64,000 nt of DNA from Protula sp. h YS-2021 (GCA_949752745.1 OX457029.1:17812615-17876614); one strand, 5' to 3'; numbered from the stretch's first letter, positions 1 to 9,969 are shown. The notes: generated by a model not told the origin, from the sequence alone. Program-made: numbers and translations.

Positions 1-998
1 TTGACAACGGAAAGCCCGATCGACTTCAAATTTTATATGAACATTCCTTGGGACAGTCGGACGGTTCTGTCAACTTTTCACGCATGTCACGTGATTAGGG
101 CAGGTGTATGACGTCATCACGTAAAAATCTTGTGTGCGAAATTTCTCAGCTGCTGAACATCATAGAAAGTTGAAACTTAATGGGATTGTTGTTGGGTAAT
201 TCCGAATGATTCTGGATATTCTTTGGTTCGGTCAGACGACTGTTTCAACTTTTAAAAAAAGTTATCTGTTGTTAAGCAAATTTCTCGACATCGGAAAGTC
301 GGATCGACTTTAAATTTGGTGTAGTTATTCCTCGGATAAGTCGCACGGTTTTGATTAAACATTACTAAATTCGTGTAGAAAATCAAGAAAGGTGTATAAC
401 GTCAACACCCCCCCCCCCCCACCTCCCCATTTTTTTACTCCTTTGTTATCAAAACATAGGTGTTAACTACGCTGGGGATTTCAGCGTTTTGCAGAATATT
501 CTCGAATGTTCTTGCATTCTTTAGAAAGCTTCAAAACAGTAACAGCATTAATGTCGGTCCAATGCTATTTGTTAGTGCCTGAAATTAAGCTTTTTGTGCG
601 TTTCTTATCTACGGCTGTTACGTAACTTGCCACTCAGTCAGGGGTCAGTGTCAGTTGTGGTGCGTGATGGAGTCGTCATCTACGAGGTCATGGAATGTTA
701 TAGGTCTAAGCAGGTCTAGCTATTGATTTTTTTTTCGCCGCATACTTGATTCGGTTGCCAAGGTATCCTATATATAGGAGCTATTTTGTATCGATTGGCA
801 TTGCTTGCGGAAGCATTTTTCGCTATTAAAGTGGGTCATCTGATATCTTGTGTTATGAGAGGCAGCTCACCATTTTGGCACCGAAATGCCTTCCCCCTTC
901 TCCCACCGAGGTGCGTCATCTGATGCGCAGTTATGAAGAAGGCCTTTCTAGTGCTATTTGGCCGATGGGAATGTGCGAAGACAAGGTAGTGTATCAAG

Positions 999-1907
999 TT
1001 AACGAAACCTGTGGTCTTGAAGACTCTTTCTGAGTCCACAAAAGAACGAACTAACCCGTGTGTATTTCAGTCAAAATTTGCAGAATTAAAGGATAATTAT
1101 AATGACTACCATTTCATATATACCGATGGTTCCAAACTTGAGGACAAGGCTGCAGCAGCTATTTTCACAGAAAATAATACATTTAGAACCAGGCTCCCTG
1201 ATGGGTCTTCTATTTTCTCTGCAGAAGTTAGAGCCCTGCAGCTAGCTATGCAAATTGTCAAGATTAGCCGCTACAAAAAATTCATATTGTGCGTGGACTC
1301 CATGTCAGTGCTTGAGTCACTAGAAAACTTACAGGTATCCAACCCAATAATTTTGGACTTGATAGAAAAACACGACGAAGTGGTAAAAGCTGGCAAAGAG
1401 ATAATATTTTGTTGGGTACCGAGCCACGTTGGAATCCCGGGCAACGAGGCAGCCGACAAAGGCGCCAAAGAAGCGTTAAACCAAGACTGCTCAGATTTCC
1501 TTATACCGTCATCAGATTTTAAGTGCCATATTTCTAGATATGTCAAAAATCTATGGCAACAATATTGGGATGAACAAACCAACAATAAGCTATACCAAAT
1601 TAACCCTGTGGTAGGGCGCAAATTGCCCTCCCTAAATGGCCTTCGCGACGATATGGTAATTCACAGATTAAGAATAGGACATTCTTACACTACTCACAAA
1701 CACCTCTTAAGAGGTGAACCACAACCCGAATGTATAAGTTGTCAGGAACGGTATACAGTAAAACACATCTTGATAGATTGTATAGACTTCAATCACATTC
1801 GTCCCCGTTATTATAGAGTTGATTCCATGAGAGAGCTCTTTGAGAAGGTAAATTCCAACAAGGTCCTAGAATTTTTAAAAGAGATTAATATGTATTCCTA
1901 TGTGTAG
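999..1907 (+). CDS. RNase H and C-terminal zinc motif of a LINE polyprotein (5'-partial)
   Basis: About 300 codons are open with no stop before TAG at 1905-1907. The frame is already open at the element's truncated 5' edge, so there is no true start codon; GTG at 1011 is only the first start-like codon. RNase H type 1 residues are visible, counting from 1011: D39 (YTDGSK), E72 (SAEVRAL), D96 (CVDSMS), H139 and D149 in the WVPSHVGIPGNEAAD block. These would degrade the RNA strand of the RNA/DNA hybrid. Downstream is a C-x2-C-x7-H-x4-C motif (CISC...H...C), usual at the end of I-superfamily LINE polyproteins. The intact frame suggests a fairly young copy, but without endonuclease and reverse transcriptase it cannot be autonomous. 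Assignment to a precise clade is inference. Confidence 0.9.
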   Translation, partial: LTKPVVLKTLSESTKERTNPCVFQSKFAELKDNYNDYHFIYTDGSKLEDKAAAAIFTENNTFRTRLPDGSSIFSAEVRALQLAMQIVKISRYKKFILCVDSMSVLESLENLQVSNPIILDLIEKHDEVVKAGKEIIFCWVPSHVGIPGNEAADKGAKEALNQDCSDFLIPSSDFKCHISRYVKNLWQQYWDEQTNNKLYQINPVVGRKLPSLNGLRDDMVIHRLRIGHSYTTHKHLLRGEPQPECISCQERYTVKHILIDCIDFNHIRPRYYRVDSMRELFEKVNSNKVLEFLKEINMYSYV

Positions 1908-1973
1908 ACCACCATTAAGTCTATTTTTAGTATATTTTTTAGTATATTTAAGACTTTATTTTATAATCATTTT

Positions 1974-2077
1974 TAATCAATAAAGTATAAATTCGACAAA
2001 GTTACCAGGAATGACACAATATGACCTGCAACAGGTTGGCGGTGTCGTTAAACCAATCAAATAACTAACTAACTAAC
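1974..2077 (+). other. LINE 3' end: polyA-like signal, nested hairpin and tail
   Basis: AATAAA lies near 1979. It is followed by GACAC...GTGTC enclosing ACCTG-CAA-CAGGT, then a short tandem tail. The same fold with a changed inner stem occurs at about 2748-2795. In LINEs such 3' hairpins are commonly what the element's reverse transcriptase recognises. Confidence 0.7.
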
Positions 2078-2739
2078 TATCATGGCTGTAACTACACTTA
2101 GGTTACAGACCGTTACCGTTGCCTTGGGTAAAAGGGTTAGAGTTGTGTTTATAGTCGGAACTATATTAAATAGCTGGGGTGGGGGGAGGTGGGCGTGTGG
2201 AGGATGATGGTTAACAAAAAAAAAATCCCGACCACCTTCAAGACCTGAATAAAAAGTAAGACCCGTACGTCGTGACCCCTTCCAGATTCGGGTAAAAAGA
2301 CGTACGGTAAAACCTGCCTGTCTTGACCAACTTCCAGACCCGTATAAAAATGTAACGTACAGCAAAACTACTATAATGACCTACTTCAGATCTGGGTGAG
2401 AAGGGCCTACAGTAAAACCCGTTTTAGCGACCACCTTCCAGACTCGGATGAAAAAAAGACGTCCATTTATAGCTGTTTTAGTGACCACCATCTGCGTGGT
2501 TTATTTTGAGTTTTTTTTACAATGAATTAAGGTTATGTTTGTTATGTTTTTTTTTTTTTGGGGGGGGGGGGGGGAGGTCGGATCATGGGTTTGGTCGGGG
2601 AGACATTTGTTTTTGTTCACAAAAACAAGAAACTAAGTAGGTATCGACTGAAAGTGTACAACATAAGCCTGTACTCTTATGTTTTGTGTGCACTGGCCGC
2701 TCTAGTTGATTTTAGTTTCATCTGAGTCTTTCTATAGCA

Positions 2740-2813
2740 ACAGAACTGACACAATATGACCCTAACGGGTTGCTAGTGTCGTTAAACCAACCAATCAATC
2801 AATCAATAGTATA
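2740..2813 (+). mobile_element. Extreme 3' end of a related LINE with (CAAT)n tail
   Basis: Only about 70 bases remain: AACTGACACAATATGACCC, a short hairpin, GTGTCGTTAAACC and CAAT repeats. It matches the 3' end of the LINE at 1990-2060. This is a severely 5'-truncated insertion just beyond the end of R1 copy A. A target duplication is not clear (at most ATAG). Confidence 0.75.
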
Positions 2814-3090
2814 AGACCTAAACCCCGGAGTAACTTGGAAGGAAAGTGATAGGCCACTTAATTGATGCCCTACTCCGGTGAGAAGCATTATTGGCCATTG
2901 ACCTATTCCGGAAATTAGAGCCCATAGGACAATGTTTTACTTTGGTCATAATTGCAATAATGAAACATGGTCAGGTAAGACACGTGTACTAAGACCGCCT
3001 ATTATTTTGCCCCAAGTACATGCCTTGATTGCAATTATTTCGATTATAAAGAAAGAAATTAACAAATTTGGCTCTGTTAAACAGTTAATA
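2814..3090. other. AT-rich DNA, nothing recognised
   Basis: No open frame of note and no repeat shared with the rest of the window, apart from scattered AATTGCAATT-type palindromes that also occur near 3700-6500 and 13290-13440. Confidence 0.5.
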
Positions 3091-3540
3091 TTTTGATACA
3101 CAAATTGCCTGGAACGTTTTTAGGCAATTTGTGAACAAGGAACCCTTAAATTTCAGGCGATTCACGAACTGCCTGAATACACAAATTGCCTGTAACATAT
3201 ATACCTTTATAAATGACCAGGCCTCGTCTGATTGACAGCTATACCAAAATTTACGGCAAAATAAAAATTCGGGTGGGCAATTCGTGGATTTGTCTTTTTA
3301 AAAGATTTTAGGAGATTGCTTTCTCGATAAAGGGTATTTTTTCGGGGAAATTTTCATCTTTTTTCGAGAAATGTTTGCCTTTATTCTTTGGCATATGTTA
3401 CAGTCAATCTGTGTATTCAGGCAATGCGTGTATTTGACTAAACTTTTTAGGCAATTCGTGAATTGACTGTGGGGGTCAGGCAATGCATTATTGACTGAAA
3501 TTTTACTCGTATTGCCTGAATTACTTTGTTTGATAATAGA
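3090..3540. repeat. Tandem/inverted modules containing ATTGCCTGAA
   Basis: Many copies of a short module in both orientations (CAGGCAATNCGTG / ATTGCCTGAA). The same modules flank the Polinton-like element at about 6585-6620 and 13125-13255. The design resembles the module-bearing arms of the foldback elements in this window, but termini and target duplication were not found. Confidence 0.6.
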
Positions 3541-3943
3541 GGAAAAGTTGTTTTATTCATTTTATTAAGCTGTTTTGCAGTAATTACATAAGCTTACACA
3601 CCCATACAATTACAGAATAGTACATATTGTTCGCCGGCAGTTACGAGAATGAATTTAATCATTTGTTAGGATGCAATTAATTTGGATAAAGGGATTAAGG
3701 AGCGATTGAACTGCATTTTAAATTAATAAAGTATTAAGACACCAACTAATAATTGCACATCAATAAAGTTACAAATTACAAATACACATCAATACATAAT
3801 ATCAAATTGCAATTAAGTGAAAGGATGTACACACTTGTTACAATGCGATTAATTACTAAACATGGGAACAATGTCTATAATGATTTCACCAGTGTGTAAA
3901 AATATACGTTACGTATTTTTACAGAGTAGGGAGCTGTGGCACC
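3541..3943. other. AT-rich DNA without a recognised gene
   Basis: Low-complexity AT-rich sequence with AATTGCAATT palindromes. The last few bases, up to the foldback insertion, may continue the broken gene found beyond it on the minus strand, because the inserted foldback separates them. Confidence 0.4.
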
Positions 3944-5111
3944 GATTCGTCGAGCGACTTTTCGTCGAGCGACGTTTCGTTGAGCGACGTTTCGTCGAGC
4001 GACTTTTCGTCGAAAGCAGCTAGTGCGACTTTTCGTCGAAGTGTGTTATTTTATAGGAATAAATCTTTTCTGTGAATTCAAGATGACCTTTTGTAATTAA
4101 GTTTTTGTGTTGTTATGCCCCATGACTAAAAATAGAAATGCAACTTTTTAAACAGCACAACTTTTATTTTATAAAACTGCGTCATTTAATATGCATAAAT
4201 CAAGGTGTCCGGATACCGTTGGATCATTGTATCAGCAGCCTTATGTGCACGGGCTTAAGCAATAAGTTGTAAGAGCGACTCCCGTAATTGATGGATTTAA
4301 TTTGCCGAACCGTGTTTTTAAAACATCGCTTTGATGAAATTATTATTAAGACATAATTCTGTGTCTTCGCTGAGTTCTAGCAATGACTCCTGTGTTTGAT
4401 CTATTTAATAATTCAATTTGTATCGACCAGTGAGATCTAAGAGCGACTCTGGTCATTTATGAATATGATTGCGCAATGCTTCTTGAACAGCATTATCTTG
4501 AAAGGGGCATAAAGAGTCTGATCAATCACGGTTTATTATTAATTTGCAATTTGTTAATTGCAATTATATTAATCTTGAGATCTTAGAGCAGCTCCGGTCT
4601 TTGATGGATATGTATGAGTAATCTTTTCTAAAGATCATTATCTGAATGGAGTACCATTATTTTGCAGTTTGTTAATTGCAATTTGTATCTATCGGTGAGA
4701 TTTTAGAGCGACTCTGGTCATTTATGAATATGATTGCGCAATGCTTCTTGAACAGCATTATCTTGAAAGGGGCATAAAAAGTCTGATTAATCACGGTTTA
4801 TTATTAATTTGCAATTTGATGATTGCAATTATATTAATCTTGAGATCTTAGAGCAACTCCGGTCTTTGATGGATATGTATGAGTAATCTTTTCTTAAGAT
4901 CATTATCTGAAGGGAGCACCATTATTTTGCAGTTTGTTAATTGCAATTTGTATCTATCAGTGAGATCTTAGAGTGACTCTGGTCATTGATGGGTGTGTAC
5001 TTGTGTTTTGTTACGCTTTACTTACTTCTGAAGAATTTCGACGAAAAGTCGCACTTGCCACTATCGACGAAATGTCGCCGACGAAAAGTCGCTCGACGAA
5101 AAGTCGGGATA
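3944..5111. mobile_element. Foldback element FB1 (CGACTTTTCGTCGAG modules)
   Basis: Inverted arms of about 90-100 bp (3945-4040 and 5035-5111) are built from the module CGACTTTTCGTCGAG. Direct repeats CTGTGGCACCG (3934-3944) and CTGTGACACCG (5112-5122) flank it, one mismatch in 11. The right terminus read inward is GTATCCCGAC, matching the other foldbacks here. The interior is a 265-bp unit repeated about 2.1 times (starts near 4441, 4706, 4971). No coding capacity, so non-autonomous. It interrupts the broken gene on the minus strand. Confidence 0.8.
4441..5000. repeat. 265-bp tandem repeat inside FB1
   Basis: The motif GAG(C/T)GACTCTGGTCATT recurs at 4441, 4706 and 4971, exactly 265 bases apart. 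Two full units and a partial third fill the interior of the foldback. Confidence 0.85.
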
Positions 5112-5122
5112 CTGTGACACCG

Positions 5123-6213
5123 GCTGGAACACTTCACTTTGCTTTTGGAACATTTCACCTGTTACTGTAACAGCGTTTCTTACTGTGTCCACAGTTACAT
5201 CTGACGAAGCCTTGTCCACCAGAACTAGACTCGTGTGCCACACCTTGTCGTTGAGATATTTCCTGGGTACGTTTTCATCAGTTTCTTCAAGTAAGCGCTG
5301 AGGCAAATATCGAACTGATTGCGTGGAAATTTAGTCTTTAGAATGCCGCCTTTTACACTTATCTTGTACAAATGGTTTTCATCCCTGTCAACAATAACAC
5401 TTAAGATATTGCGAGGATCACCGCGACCTTTATCTACGAGTTATGGGAACAGCAACATTGTGGCCAGTTTCCCCATTTACAAGTTCAATGCGCGTCCTTT
5501 TCACCCTACGCTGGGCTTGAGATAACTGACCAAGCCGTGCACCTTGTCTGTCAGCCACAATGTTACGAATGCGTGCAGTTAATAAATCACTGGGTACAGC
5601 TCCAGTCGGAGTTGCCATAACCGGGGCCGTCGCCGCCGTCGTCGCCGCCGCATCGGTCGCCATCGTCGCCGTCGACTCTGTCGCCATCGCCTCGATCGAC
5701 ATCATCGCCGTTGCATCGGTCGCTGGTTGCATCGGGTTCGCCTGGTTCTCCGTCGTCGGATTTGCGATCGCCTCGGTCGCCGTCGCCATCGTCACCTTAG
5801 TCACCATCGTCGCCTCGGTCGCTATCGTCGCCACCCTTGCCTCGCTCGGTGTCGTCAGGATCGCCTGGGTTTCCGGGTTGGCCGTCGCTTCGGTAGCCGT
5901 CGCCATCGGCGCCTCGGTCGCCATCGTCGACGCCCTTGCCTCGGTCGGTGTCGTCGGGATCGCCTTTTTCTCCGTCGTCGGGTTGGCCGTCGCCTCGGTC
6001 GCCGTCGCCCCGGTCGCCGCCTTCGCCTCGGTCACCATCGTCGGGGTCGCCGTCACGTTGGTCGATAACGTCGCCGGTCGCCATCGTCGCCGCCCTCGCT
6101 TCGGTCACCACCTTCTTGGTCGCTGTCGTCTCGGTCCATATCGTCGCTTCGGTCGCCATGAGTGGGGTTGATGTCGCCTGAGACACCACCGTTGGGGTCG
6201 CCTGAGGCGTCAC
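5123..6213 (-). pseudogene. Broken C-terminal part of an integrase-derived (KRBA2/SCAND3-like) gene
   Basis: Read on the minus strand, three frames in succession give pieces of one protein. First comes a Thr/Ala-rich stretch ending in LGQLSQAQRRVKRTR and NGETGHNVAVPI (to about 5432). Then KGRGDPRNILSVIVDRDE...ISVKGG...FPRNQFDICLSAYLKK (about 5430-5290) and then DENVPRKYL (to 5123). The order 'basic linker, V-x-VP, GRGDPRNI, RNQF' is the signature of C-terminal regions of transposon-derived integrase genes annotated as KRBA2- or SCAND3-like. The frames are joined by shifts, FB1 is inserted downstream, and no integrase core is visible, so this is a relic. At 5600-6200 a GC-rich 15-18-bp repeat has expanded; in one frame it reads Thr/Ala-rich, in another collagen-like GDRGDGD. 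Family assignment is from memory of the motif order. Confidence 0.6.
5590..6200. repeat. GC-rich coding-type minisatellite (GTCGCCATCGTCGCC-like)
   Basis: Imperfect 15-18-bp repeats rich in GTCGCC/CTCGGTCGCC, sharply more GC-rich than either side. Because the units are close to multiples of three, several frames on both strands stay open; those on the plus strand have no independent support as genes. Confidence 0.8.
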
Positions 6214-6620
6214 TTTGCTTGATGTTCAATTCATGTCAGAGTTGAAATATACATGCCTTTTTATACCGTGACGGAACATTTCCGGAGTAAACAATTGCAC
6301 AAAATCATTGACTTCTTGAATTACTCAGAATTTTAGCTACTCCGGACATAAAAAATGATTGGGTGTCTCCGTAATTTAGAATCTTGTCTCATACGTCAGT
6401 ATTCTACTCTGGAAGTAATTGCAATTCAAATCTTGCCGTAGTTGCAATATTTATTCTACCAAAAACCACAACGTACACTGTATTAATTGCAATTGTGTAA
6501 TTTGAATGGAAAAATAAAGTTCGTATTTTATTCACAGGAAATATGTTACATATGTTTATAATATACATGTAAATTTACAATACACAGATTGCCTAAATTA
6601 TCTTCAGGCACTTTGTGTAC
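6214..6620. other. AT-rich DNA, no gene seen
   Basis: Low-complexity sequence with AATTGCAATT palindromes. From about 6585 the ATTGCCTG modules appear and are then split by the Polinton-like insertion. Confidence 0.5.
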
Positions 6621-6626
6621 TTTAAT
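6621..6626. repeat. Target site duplication TTTAAT (left)
   Basis: Identical to 13119-13124, directly abutting the inverted termini on both sides. Confidence 0.9.
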
Positions 6627-6743
6627 AGTAGTAGGAAAATAAGGGTTCTGGAACAGGAAGTGACGTCATCAGACCCCCTCCTAGGGGTCAACTGTCAGAG
6701 GTGAGGCCCCCCCCCTAGGGGTCGACTGTCACCGGTAAAAAAT

Positions 6744-7215
6744 TTTTGAGGACCCCCCCCCCCCCCGGGCTGAGAAAATTTTGTGATTTCAGCATAGTTA
6801 TCCGTTTCAGACGATTCTGAACAACTTCGGTTTTGAGGACCCCCCCCCCAATCCGGGTAGGAAAATTTTTGCGATTTTAACATAGTTATCCGTTTCAGAC
6901 AATTCTAAGCAATTTTGGTTTTGAGGACCCCCTTCCCCCGGGCTGACAAAATTTTGTGATTTTAGCATAATTATCCGTTTCAGACCATTCTAAGCAACTT
7001 TGGTTTTGAGGACCCCCCCCCCCCCATCCACCCAGGACTGAGAAAAGTTTGTGATTTCAGCATAGTTATCCGTTTCAGACGATTCTGAACAACTTCGGTT
7101 TTGAGGACCCCCCCACCCCCCCCCCCAATCCGGGTAGGAAAATTTTTGCGATTTTAGCATAGTTATCCGTTTCAGACAATTCTAAGCAACTTTGGTTTTG
7201 AGGACCCCCTCCCCC
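6744..7215. repeat. 80-97-bp tandem units with poly-C (left arm)
   Basis: Units start with TTTTGAGGACCCC near 6744, 6834, 6921, 7002, 7099 and 7196 and carry the core ATAGTTATCCGTTTCAGAC. The inverse set lies at about 12625-13000. Homopolymer lengths are unlikely to be accurate. Confidence 0.85.
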
Positions 7216-7227
7216 CCCCCCTCTTAC

Positions 7228-7620
7228 TTAAAATTGCGATAACTTTCGTTATAGTTGACCGATTTGTATCAAAATTTCACTGTTTGATTCAGTTTTATGT
7301 AAACTTTTGTTATAAAGTAATCATAGGCTAGTTGCGCAGCTGGCTGTATGCGTATTTATAGCATGTAGCCATTTTAACTTAAAACTGGGATAACTTTTGT
7401 TATACTTGACCGATTTACCTGGAAATTTCGCTGTTTGATTCAGTTTTCTATCTAGTTTTGACATAGTCATGGGCTATTTGCACAGCTGGCTGTATGCATA
7501 TTTATAGCATGTAGCCATTTTAACTTAAAACTGGGATAACTTTTGTTATACTTGACCGATTTACATGAAAATTTCACCATTTTGTTCAGTTATTTCTTGT
7601 GTTATTTCGCGGATGAATAC
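7228..7620. repeat. About 150-bp tandem units (left arm)
   Basis: Three units containing ACTTAAAACTGGGATAACTT and GCTGGCTGTATGC; the mirror set is at about 12220-12610 in the right arm. Confidence 0.8.
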
Positions 7621-8537
7621 CATTTTGGCTTGACCACTAGATGTCTCTGCTGTACAGCTCTACAACTGTATGTGAGACATTCTGCTGAGTCAGCAATTTT
7701 AACGAGTTTGAACAAGTTACACACCATATTTTGATTGCATCGAAGTAGTATAAAAGCAGACCTTTTTGTTCTGCTTGGAAAAACTTGGACAAACTTTTAG
7801 TTTTTGGTTTTTATCACTCTATGACATTATGTGACAACATGTGACTGTGGCATTATGTAATCTATGACATTATGTGACTCTCTGTGACTTTTTTGTTTAA
7901 CATAATAGCCATATTTCTATGTCTATTTTCACTATTATTATTATGCTAATATTTAATTAGTCATATTTCAATGGTTTTATTACAATAACCACACGCACAC
8001 ACAGCATAGGAATAAGTACATGAAAGGTCTCAGAGTGTGGGGAAACCAATCAATAAATTTCAGAGTGCACTCGTTCAGAGCGTGGGAACGATCAATAATT
8101 TGAGAAGGAATGGGATTTTCCCTACGTTAAGTCCAATGTTATGTTTTATGTTATAGTAGTTGGAAAACGGTGCAAACTTTAGCAAATGTAGTTTTTGACA
8201 ACATATGATATATAAAATAAGTTTTAGCATTTTACCATGGTACTTATTCAAATATTCTAAAGTTATAGTGGTGCAGAAATGGTGGTTCTAGACCAACTTT
8301 AACAAATTTAGTTTTTCACGTTTCAAACAATTCTACCACTTGGTTGGTGGGTTGATTGTTGGAAAATGGGAAGTGAAAATGTGGATAGTTATGTAGGAAA
8401 ACTGCGCCCATTCAAACATGTGTTCGAATGGCAAGCCCATTTAAAAGACGTGTTCGAATGGCAAGCCCATTTAAAAGACGTGTTCGAATGGCAAGCCCAT
8501 TCAAAACACGTGTTCGAATAATTTTTGGAAGATATTA

Positions 8538-8862
8538 GGTCGTGGTATTGTTCAACAAATTGTTCAACATGTTCAACATGTTCAACAAATTGTTCAACAT
8601 GTTCAACATGTTGTTCAACATGTTCAACATGTTGTTCAACATGTTCAACATGTTGTTCAACATGTTCAACATGTTGTTCAACATGTTGTTCAACATGTTG
8701 TTCAACATGTTCAACATGTTCAACATGTTGTTCAACATGTTCAACATGTTGTTCAACATGTTGTTCAACATGTTCAACATGTTGTTCAACATGTTCAACA
8801 TGTTGTTCAACATGTTGTTCAACATGTTGTTGTTCAACATGTTGTTGTTCAACATGTTGTTG
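8538..8862. repeat. Palindromic iteron array (GTTCAACAT)n, left arm
   Basis: About 320 bases made only of 9- and 12-base variants of GTTCAACATGTT. CAACATGTTG is itself a palindrome, so the array can fold at every unit as well as with the opposite arm. Open frames across it (repeats of Asn-Met-Leu or Ser-Thr-Cys) are artefacts of the repeat. Confidence 0.92.
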
Positions 8863-8870
8863 TATATAAA
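8863..8870 (+). promoter_or_regulatory. TATA-like box at inner edge of left arm
   Basis: TATATAAA just inside the iteron array, pointing to the PC4 gene. The inverse copy, 11034-11041, points to the other gene, so the two arms carry mirrored promoter-like ends. Role inferred. Confidence 0.45.
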
Positions 8871-9021
8871 GCTATGTTTAAAGACTTTCTCATCATTTGA
8901 ATAGTGTATGTTGAACCGAAAGGATGTATCAATGCAACATTTGTTCAAAATCTTACAACTGGCCACAAAGGCAAATGTGGTAAAGTTATTTCTAAACATA
9001 TTAAGTCAACTCACTATAAAG

Positions 9022-9029
9022 TATAAAAG
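9022..9029 (+). promoter_or_regulatory. TATA box of the PC4-domain gene
   Basis: TATAAAAG lies 95 bases before the ATG at 9117 and about 30 bases before ACACATTCTATATC, a plausible start region. It is outside the inverted repeat. Confidence 0.65.
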
Positions 9030-9116
9030 GCAGCCGCCCTCAGACCTAACACACATTCTATATCAAGATACTGAAGTGTGAACATATCTGGAGTGAACGA
9101 GCAACAACTACCATCT

Positions 9117-9650
9117 ATGACAATGCCTGTAGAAAAGTCTGAGACAATGCCTGCAGAAAATTTTATTGTAAAGCCTGAGACAATACCTACAGCAAAGTCT
9201 AAGGCAATGCCCATGGTAAAGTCTAAGGCGAAGTCATGTCAGCAGCGTCAAAAGCGACCACATCTTAGAAAGAGAAAAAGAGATGAGTTACCAGCTATGA
9301 CGCCGTCGTGTAAAAAGCGAAAAATTAAGACAGAGCCTAAAATGAAGCGAGAACCAGAGTGTAAAGCTGCAACCACCATGAAGAAGATGGGTGTAGACGA
9401 TTTACCGGTTATGATACCTATTAATGGAGAAATATATATTAAATTGGGGAAATATCAACAGAAAGTGATGGTTAACATTCGTGAATATATTACGGATCAT
9501 ACATCTGGGAGGTTACATCCTACCAAGAAGGGAATTTTGTTGTCATTGAACGATTGGCACATGCTGAAGAAGCAAATGACGTCAGTGGATCTCATGCTTC
9601 AGCAAATGGATTTGTATAAATGCAGTGACTGTCAGAAGATTGTTGAGTAG
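9117..9650 (+). CDS. PC4 (p15)-domain ssDNA-binding protein encoded by the Polinton-like element
   Basis: 177 residues from ATG at 9117 to TAG at 9648-9650. I chose this ATG because the in-frame codon at 9078 is GTG, and because a TATA box lies at a suitable distance. Residues 1-40 repeat a loose MPxxKS pattern. Residues 46-55 and 65-69 are basic clusters (RKRKR, KKRK), probably nuclear localisation signals. Residues about 104-163 match the PC4 C-terminal domain: LGKYQQKVMVNIREY, then P-x-KKGI, LS-x-x-x-W and LKKQ. PC4 domains dimerise and bind single-stranded DNA, in host transcription and in some phage and viral settings. A C-x2-C (169-172) ends the protein. The host homologue is usually shorter at the N terminus. 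An AATAAA at 9933-9938 would end the transcript. The PC4 call is strong; the role in the element (protecting or replicating single strands) is inference. Confidence 0.85.
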   Translation: MTMPVEKSETMPAENFIVKPETIPTAKSKAMPMVKSKAKSCQQRQKRPHLRKRKRDELPAMTPSCKKRKIKTEPKMKREPECKAATTMKKMGVDDLPVMIPINGEIYIKLGKYQQKVMVNIREYITDHTSGRLHPTKKGILLSLNDWHMLKKQMTSVDLMLQQMDLYKCSDCQKIVE

Positions 9651-9932
9651 ACAGCGAGATGACTGTATTTTAACTGCATGACGAGCTTAGTGAATGCTAT
9701 GATTTCATCACCCTCAGTGTAGAAGATTTGACAAGAACTTGAAACTTAGCTTTGACTCATATGGATATATACATTTGATATGTAGTTCAAATAAAATTGT
9801 CTTCATATGTAGGCTATGAAATTAACATGATGTATGTTAATGTGAAGTTTTTGTGAATCTGCGCATGTATTAACATAATATGTATTTGAAATAGTTTTGT
9901 TTGTATCATAATTGTACATATTTGCGATATTC

Positions 9933-9938
9933 AATAAA
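9933..9938 (+). terminator. Polyadenylation signal of the PC4 gene
   Basis: AATAAA followed by a T-rich stretch (CAACTTTTTTATTTTT), about 280 bases after the stop codon. Confidence 0.65.
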
Positions 9939-9963
9939 AACAGATATGATGCTTTTCAACTTT

Positions 9964-9969
9964 TTTATT
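9964..9969 (-). terminator. Polyadenylation signal of the C2HC-finger gene
   Basis: TTTATT on the plus strand reads AATAAA on the minus strand, some 210 bases after that gene's stop. The two convergent signals are only about 30 bases apart, a compact arrangement. Confidence 0.5.

Larger units (their letters stand above)
997..2077 (+). mobile_element. 5'-truncated LINE (I-clade-like) with RNase H and (ACTA)n tail
   Basis: A non-LTR retrotransposon fragment. It starts abruptly in the linker before the RNase H domain and ends in a hairpin-rich 3' tail followed by ACTA repeats at 2061-2077. Direct repeats TATCA flank it at 992-996 and 2078-2082. The R1 copy near 58720-58740 has the same flanking sequence without the insert, so it shows the empty site. 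This is classic target-primed 5' truncation: the endonuclease and reverse transcriptase parts are absent. Confidence 0.88.
1..2703 (-). repeat. Repeat family R1, copy A (interrupted by a LINE)
   Basis: This stretch is the reverse complement of the R1 copy at 33673-36069, and its inner part also matches 57965-58900. Shared landmarks are TGACGTCA-containing blocks near 110, the block around 838-878, a poly-T/G stretch near 2550, and the end GTGCACTGGCCGCTCTAG at 2686-2703. The far end lies outside the window. A LINE is nested at 997-2077. I see no protein gene in R1 itself. Superfamily unknown; the CTAG end recalls Helitron CTRR ends, but a terminal hairpin was not convincing. Confidence 0.75.
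6627..8874 (+). repeat. Left terminal inverted repeat (about 2.25 kb)
   Basis: Matches the reverse complement of 11030-13118 through all sub-blocks. From the outside in these are: a short GC-rich start with a TGACGTCA site; about six 80-97-bp units with poly-C (6744-7210); three roughly 150-bp units (7228-7620); TATAAAAG at 7749-7756; TATGTGAC-type repeats (7820-7890); a unique 500-bp part; three 30-bp units with GTTCGAATGGCAAGCCCATT (8410-8515); and the GTTCAACAT iteron array. Small differences from the right arm (unit counts, poly-C lengths) show some divergence since insertion. Confidence 0.9.

Noticed and set aside
2565..2580. Poly-C/G and poly-A runs throughout (e.g. 403-420, 6755-6770, 17455-17470, 56730-56760) as functional signals
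   Set aside because: Probably homopolymer variation or sequencing noise inside repeats.
5560..6213. Ala/Val-rich and Arg-rich frames on the plus strand of the GC-rich repeat
   Set aside because: Shadows of a trinucleotide-like minisatellite; homology is on the minus strand only.
8525..8999. Open frames of Cys-Ser-Thr, Phe-Asn-Met or Leu-Asn-Met repeats
   Set aside because: They are translations of the GTTCAACAT iteron array in different frames and strands, with no unique sequence.
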